Notes under the pieces: generated by a model | The model's input: the letters and a program-made list of their open reading frames with translations, nothing else | Told to the model about the DNA's origin: nothing | Database searches by the model: none | Position numbers and translations under genes: made by a program | DNA from: Maniola hyperantus | Taxonomy: Eukaryota; Arthropoda; Insecta; Lepidoptera; Nymphalidae | Length of the DNA: 64,000 nt | Assembly (NCBI RefSeq): GCF_902806685.2 | Contig: NC_048542.1 | Span: 9,470,533 to 9,534,532, forward strand | Direction of reading: 5' to 3' | In this document: positions 62,595-64,000 of the stretch, piece by piece | How positions within the stretch are numbered: position 1 is the first letter of the stretch | How the letters are laid out: each line of letters starts with the position of its first letter

Positions 62595-62815
62595 ACGTTG
62601 CCCCTGGCTCAGTGGTAAGCGCTATTTTTTTATAAAGATGACTTCCCGTTTCATGCGATTCCCGGGAGAGACAATTTCAGAACTTATAATTTCTTAATTG
62701 TATCTGATCTGGTCCGGTGACTTTGGTTTCAGCCGTAGCCAAGTTACCACCCTAGCGGCAAAATCGTGCTGCTAAGAGGTTTAGTGTTACAGTACGATGC
62801 CGTGTAGAAGTCAAT
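62595..62815 (+). repeat. SINE-2 copy, 3' truncated
   Basis: Clear A box TGGCTCAGTGGTAAGCGC, eroded B box region, then TCTGATCTGGTCCGGTGACT and TTACAGTACGATGCCGTGTA. Confidence 0.6.
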
Positions 62816-62823
62816 AAGAAATA

Positions 62824-63027
62824 TCTAAATATATACCTAAAAGGAAACGGTGACTGACTGACTGACTGATCTATCAACGCACAGCTCAAGACGGATCGAG
62901 CTGTGGCATGCTATTATGTACGTAGGCATCCGCTAAGGATTTTTGAAAATTCAATTTCTAAGGGGGTGAAATATAGGGGTTTGAAATTTGTGTAGTCCAC
63001 GCGTACGAAGTCGCGGGCATCATCTAG
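62824..63027 (+). mobile_element. HEL-1 element, complete ends
   Basis: Starts TCTAAATATATACCTAAAAG after A-62823 and ends GGCATCATCTAG before T-63028. Confidence 0.65.
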
Positions 63028-63363
63028 TAGTTTTATATGTTTGGAGTGGTGGACTGGTCATCGAACAATGAGCTATACCGAATAATAATTAATCAATAAG
63101 GCGGTATCATAATAATTCCAGAAATCATGATTTCTGATATAGGTAGTTGTTCGAAATAACTGTTAGCGAGAGTCATAGAATGGGGATTGCAAAGTTGATC
63201 AGAGGGACCCATATTAACACCGTAAATACGACTTACGAGAACTATGGAGGTGTTCTGCTATACTTACCTATTTTGTTTTAGATAAACTAACTTTGAGAGA
63301 GATAAGGGCGGAGGAACGGTGTTTTTTTTCGATATTTTGCGCGATAAATCTAAAACATACATA
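63028..63363. other. Intergenic, no gene seen
   Basis: Nothing recognised. Confidence 0.35.
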
Positions 63364-63847
63364 AAAACCGGTCAAGTGCGAGTCAGGCTCGCGCACTGAG
63401 GGCTCCGTAGTACAATCGTATTTTTTCGACATTTTGCATGATAAATCAAAAACTATGATTCATAAAAATCTGTTTCAGAATCCACAGGTGAAGCCCTTTC
63501 ATATGATACCCCACTTGGTATAGTTATCTTGCTTTGATAATTGAAAATACTAATTATTAATTCATGACCATAATTTTTTTTTTTTGTGTGATGTGACCAC
63601 AAATTCACAGTTTTCAGATTTTTCCCCTTAAGCCAGCTATAAGACCTACCTACCTGCCAAATTTCATGATTCTAGGTCAACGGGAAAGTGCCCTGTAGGT
63701 TTTATTGACATACGGACAGATGGACAGACGGACAGATGGACAAACGGACAGATGGACAAACGGACAGACAGATAGACAGACAGACAAATAACAAAGTTAT
63801 CCAATAAGGGTTCCTTTTTTCCTTTTGAAGTGCGGAACCTTAAAAAG
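63364..63847 (-). repeat. REP-1 element
   Basis: From CGGTCAAGTGCGAGTCAGGC to GAAGTGCGGAACCTTAAAAA, with an expanded GGACAGAT / GGACAAAC run at 63712-63788. Confidence 0.6.
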
Positions 63848-64000
63848 GTAAAAGTGCGCAATGTTTTGTGTATGTATTTTTGTATCTAGGTGCAATGTTT
63901 CAAAGTTACAATGTCCGTGTGTAGCTTTCACCTAAGTAAGAAGTGAAGGAAGGAAAATGGGAAAGTCATCTCAGTGAGTGCTAACAAGTTTCTAAGCGAC

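Overview
This 64 kb window looks like intergenic DNA from a lepidopteran (moth or butterfly). It is AT-rich and packed with short interspersed repeats that I recognise as typical of that order. Its only host-type coding sequence is the first exon of an insect 7-transmembrane odorant receptor. There are no bacterial features, rRNA or intact tRNA genes. Everything else with a long open frame belongs to a mobile element.

Layout. 1-2110: AT-rich, with a GC-rich promoter-like island near 715-870. 2111-8514: a 3.2 kb tandem duplication carrying an odorant-receptor exon in each copy. The copies differ only by six single-base homopolymer indels, which suggests either a very young duplication or an assembly artefact. 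8515-44780: a graveyard of non-autonomous elements, LINE fragments, tRNA-headed SINEs and foldback MITEs, with no host gene recognised. 44782-47095: an intact DNA transposon with 31-bp TIRs, TA flanks and a 533-aa transposase whose catalytic spacing is DD82E, as described for the Sailor group of IS630/Tc1/mariner elements. 48720-57168: an intact 8.4 kb errantivirus-type Ty3/gypsy provirus on the minus strand. It has identical 228-bp LTRs, a 4-bp target duplication, open gag, pol and env, a tRNA-Leu-like primer binding site, and a canonical -1 frameshift heptamer with a downstream stem. 57169-64000: more repeats, including a MITE nested in a SINE.

Repeat family names used below (my labels). 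HEL-1 to HEL-5 are short elements that share Helitron-like ends: one end starts TC after an A, the other is a GC-rich hairpin followed by CTAG and then T. HEL-1 carries a GACT/AGTC microsatellite; HEL-2 carries TTGGTTTGTCCTTCAATCAC; HEL-3 carries a TGTC run and ends ATTATAAATGCGAAAG; HEL-4 carries ATTATAAAGAGG; HEL-5 contains AGAACAGCTGAACCGATTTC. REP-1 is a ~450-bp repeat running between GGTTCCGTACCTCAAAAGGA and TGCGAGTCAGGCTCGCGCA. REP-2 is a relative with ACCCGAAGGGCGCC. SINE-1 and SINE-2 are tRNA-headed SINEs with A and B boxes. LINE-X is a non-LTR element whose 3' end contains AACATCAGGTGACCCGCCTG.

How it fits together: the two complete elements (the DD82E transposon and the provirus) are the only likely functional systems. 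The short families are probably mobilised in trans by proteins not encoded here. Several nested insertions (Helitron in Helitron, LTR in Helitron, LINE in REP-1, MITE in SINE) give direct evidence for target sites and relative age. All calls are from reading the sequence; no database search was run.
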